NCBI GenBank assembly: GCA_016711225.1
Contig: JADJTK010000013.1
Span: 62,001-126,000 of the forward strand
Direction of reading: 5' to 3'
DNA length: 64,000 nucleotides
From: Opitutaceae bacterium
Lineage (GTDB): Bacteria; Verrucomicrobiota; Verrucomicrobiia; Opitutales; Opitutaceae
Shown here: in pieces, positions 62,857-64,000 of the stretch
Layout: each line of letters opens with the position of its first letter
Position numbering within the stretch: the first letter of the stretch is position 1
Translations under genes and position numbers: made by a program
The notes under the pieces: model-generated
What the model was told of the DNA's origin: nothing
What the model saw: the letters and a program-made list of their open reading frames with translations, nothing else
Databases searched by the model: none

Positions 62857-64000
62857 TTAGAGCACGCCCTGGTCGATCATGGCATCCGCCACCTTGGTGA
62901 AGCCGGCGATGTTCGCCCCGAGCACGTAGTTGCCCGGCTGGCCGTATTCCTTGGCGGTGTTGGCGCAGTTGCTGTGGATGTTGACCATGATGGTGTGTAG
63001 GCGCTGGTCGACTTCCTCGCGGCTCCAGCCCAGGCGCATGGAATTCTGCGACATCTCGAGACCGGAGGTGGCCACGCCGCCGGCATTGGCCGCCTTGCCC
63101 GGGCCGTAGAGGATCTTGGCGCCCAGGTAGGCTTCGATCGCCTCGGGGGTGGAGGGCATGTTCGCACCTTCGGAGACGAGCTCGCAGCCGTTCTTCAGGA
63201 GGACCTTGGCCTCGTCGCCGGTCACCTCGTTTTGCGTGGCACTCGGGAAGGCGCAGTCGCAGGCGACCGACCAGGGGCGCTGTCCCGGGATGTACTTGGC
63301 GCCAGCGAACTTGTCGGCGTAATCCTTGATCCGCCCACGCTTGACGTTCTTGAGCTCCATGACGAAGGCGAGCTTCTCGGGGGAGATGCCGGCCGGATCG
63401 TAGATGGTGCCGTCGGAGTCCGAGAGGGTGACGGCCTTGGCGCCGAGCTGGGTGAGCTTCTCGACGGTGTACTGGGCGACGTTGCCGGAGCCCGACACCG
63501 TGCAGATCTTGCCTTGCAGCCCGTCGTTGCGGGTCTTGAGCATCTCTTGCGCGAAATAGACCGCGCCGTAGCCGGTGGCTTCCGGACGGATGAGCGAGCC
63601 GCCCCACTTGAGGCCTTTGCCGGTGAGCACGCCGGTGAACTCGTTGCGCACGCGCTTGTATTGGCCGAACATGTAACCGATTTCCCGGGCGCCTGTGCCG
63701 ATGTCGCCGGCGGGCACGTCGGTATCGGCGCCGATGTGGCGGGCAAGCTCGGTCATGAAGCTTTGGCAGAAGCGCATCACCTCGGCGTCGCTCTTGCCCT
63801 TGGGGTCAAAGTCGGAGCCGCCCTTGCCGCCGCCCATGGGCAGGGTGGTGAGCGAGTTCTTGAAGACCTGTTCGAAGCCGAGGAACTTCAGGATACCGAT
63901 GTTGACGCTGGGGTGGAGGCGGATGCCCCCCTTGTACGGCCCGATGGCGCTGTTGAACTGGATGCGGAAACCGCGATTCACTTGGACGCGGCCCTTGTCG
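62857..64000 (-). CDS. gdhA: NADP-type glutamate dehydrogenase, 5' end beyond the window
   Basis: At least 380 residues are visible, running in frame to the window edge (upstream codons read DKGRVQVNRGF). Motifs are GPYKGGIRLHPSVN, LPMGGGKGGSDFDPKGKSD (catalytic lysine region), DTDVPAGDIGTG, and the Rossmann segment TVSGSGNVAQYTVEKL. C-terminal GANIAGFTKVADAMIDQGVL is complete. It aminates 2-oxoglutarate with NADPH in nitrogen assimilation. The hexameric GdhA type is indicated by the FDPKGKSD sequence. Only about 65-70 N-terminal residues are missing. Confidence 0.95.
   Translation of the reverse strand, partial: DKGRVQVNRGFRIQFNSAIGPYKGGIRLHPSVNIGILKFLGFEQVFKNSLTTLPMGGGKGGSDFDPKGKSDAEVMRFCQSFMTELARHIGADTDVPAGDIGTGAREIGYMFGQYKRVRNEFTGVLTGKGLKWGGSLIRPEATGYGAVYFAQEMLKTRNDGLQGKICTVSGSGNVAQYTVEKLTQLGAKAVTLSDSDGTIYDPAGISPEKLAFVMELKNVKRGRIKDYADKFAGAKYIPGQRPWSVACDCAFPSATQNEVTGDEAKVLLKNGCELVSEGANMPSTPEAIEAYLGAKILYGPGKAANAGGVATSGLEMSQNSMRLGWSREEVDQRLHTIMVNIHSNCANTAKEYGQPGNYVLGANIAGFTKVADAMIDQGVL

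Overview
The window is GC-rich, gene-dense DNA that fits a Verrucomicrobiota bacterium, most likely Opitutaceae. The inference rests on two very large TonB-dependent receptors (one with the SPFVVSA plug entry common in that family), FabV as enoyl-ACP reductase, a RibB protein with a dead GTP-cyclohydrolase half, a TIGR03790 protein, and heavy seeding with short palindromic repeats. No species is claimed.

Layout. 0.1-0.7 kb: a MNT/HEPN (type VII) toxin-antitoxin pair. 0.86-8.05 kb: a co-directional, largely overlapping exopolysaccharide/exosortase-type cluster: acyl carrier protein, SDR reductase (frame broken in a 36-nt repeat), AMP-forming ligase, PglD/NeuD-like acyltransferase, EpsI-like protein, PglE-like aminotransferase and PglF-like 4,6-dehydratase. 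The last three sugar enzymes suggest a bacillosamine-like sugar. 8.2-12.6 kb: a secreted M16 protease and a broken alginate-export-type porin. 12.7-21.4 kb: a minus-strand block in which every gene is interrupted by several frameshifts: GNAT, DUF6599, OPT transporter, ETF-quinone oxidoreductase, HicA/HicB and acyl-CoA dehydrogenase.

21.6-33 kb is mostly intact housekeeping: dtd, an M3 peptidase, fabV, a redoxin, ribB(X)-ribH-nusB, ftsY, a DUF2064 protein and a response-regulator/histidine-kinase hybrid with a repeat-derived tail. 33.3-46.1 kb is an envelope/nutrient region: two TonB receptors (both frame-broken), an ECF sigma factor with a membrane partner, a bactofilin-like membrane protein, an RDD protein and a GH3 glucosidase. 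46.2-64 kb has no visible frame damage: a TSP3-repeat esterase, an Hsp15-like protein, rpsA, a membrane P-loop ATPase followed by a TIGR03790 protein, adenine deaminase, DUF1697, galE divergent from a ketosynthase-ACP pair, a KaiC-like/PPDK_N fusion and gdhA cut by the window edge.

Two themes cut across the window. First, frame breaks concentrate at 1.3, 11.9-22.1, 34.4-36.3 and 43.3 kb. In several places, notably dtd, the family consensus continues in another frame and returns, which looks more like local consensus indels than old decay; real pseudogenisation is not excluded. Second, several families of short palindromes (REP/REPIN-like) fill the gaps between genes and in at least four places have become part of coding sequence. 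The most open functional questions are the ATPase/TIGR03790 pair, the P-loop-less KaiC/PPDK_N fusion and the ACP/ligase module inside the exosortase-type locus.
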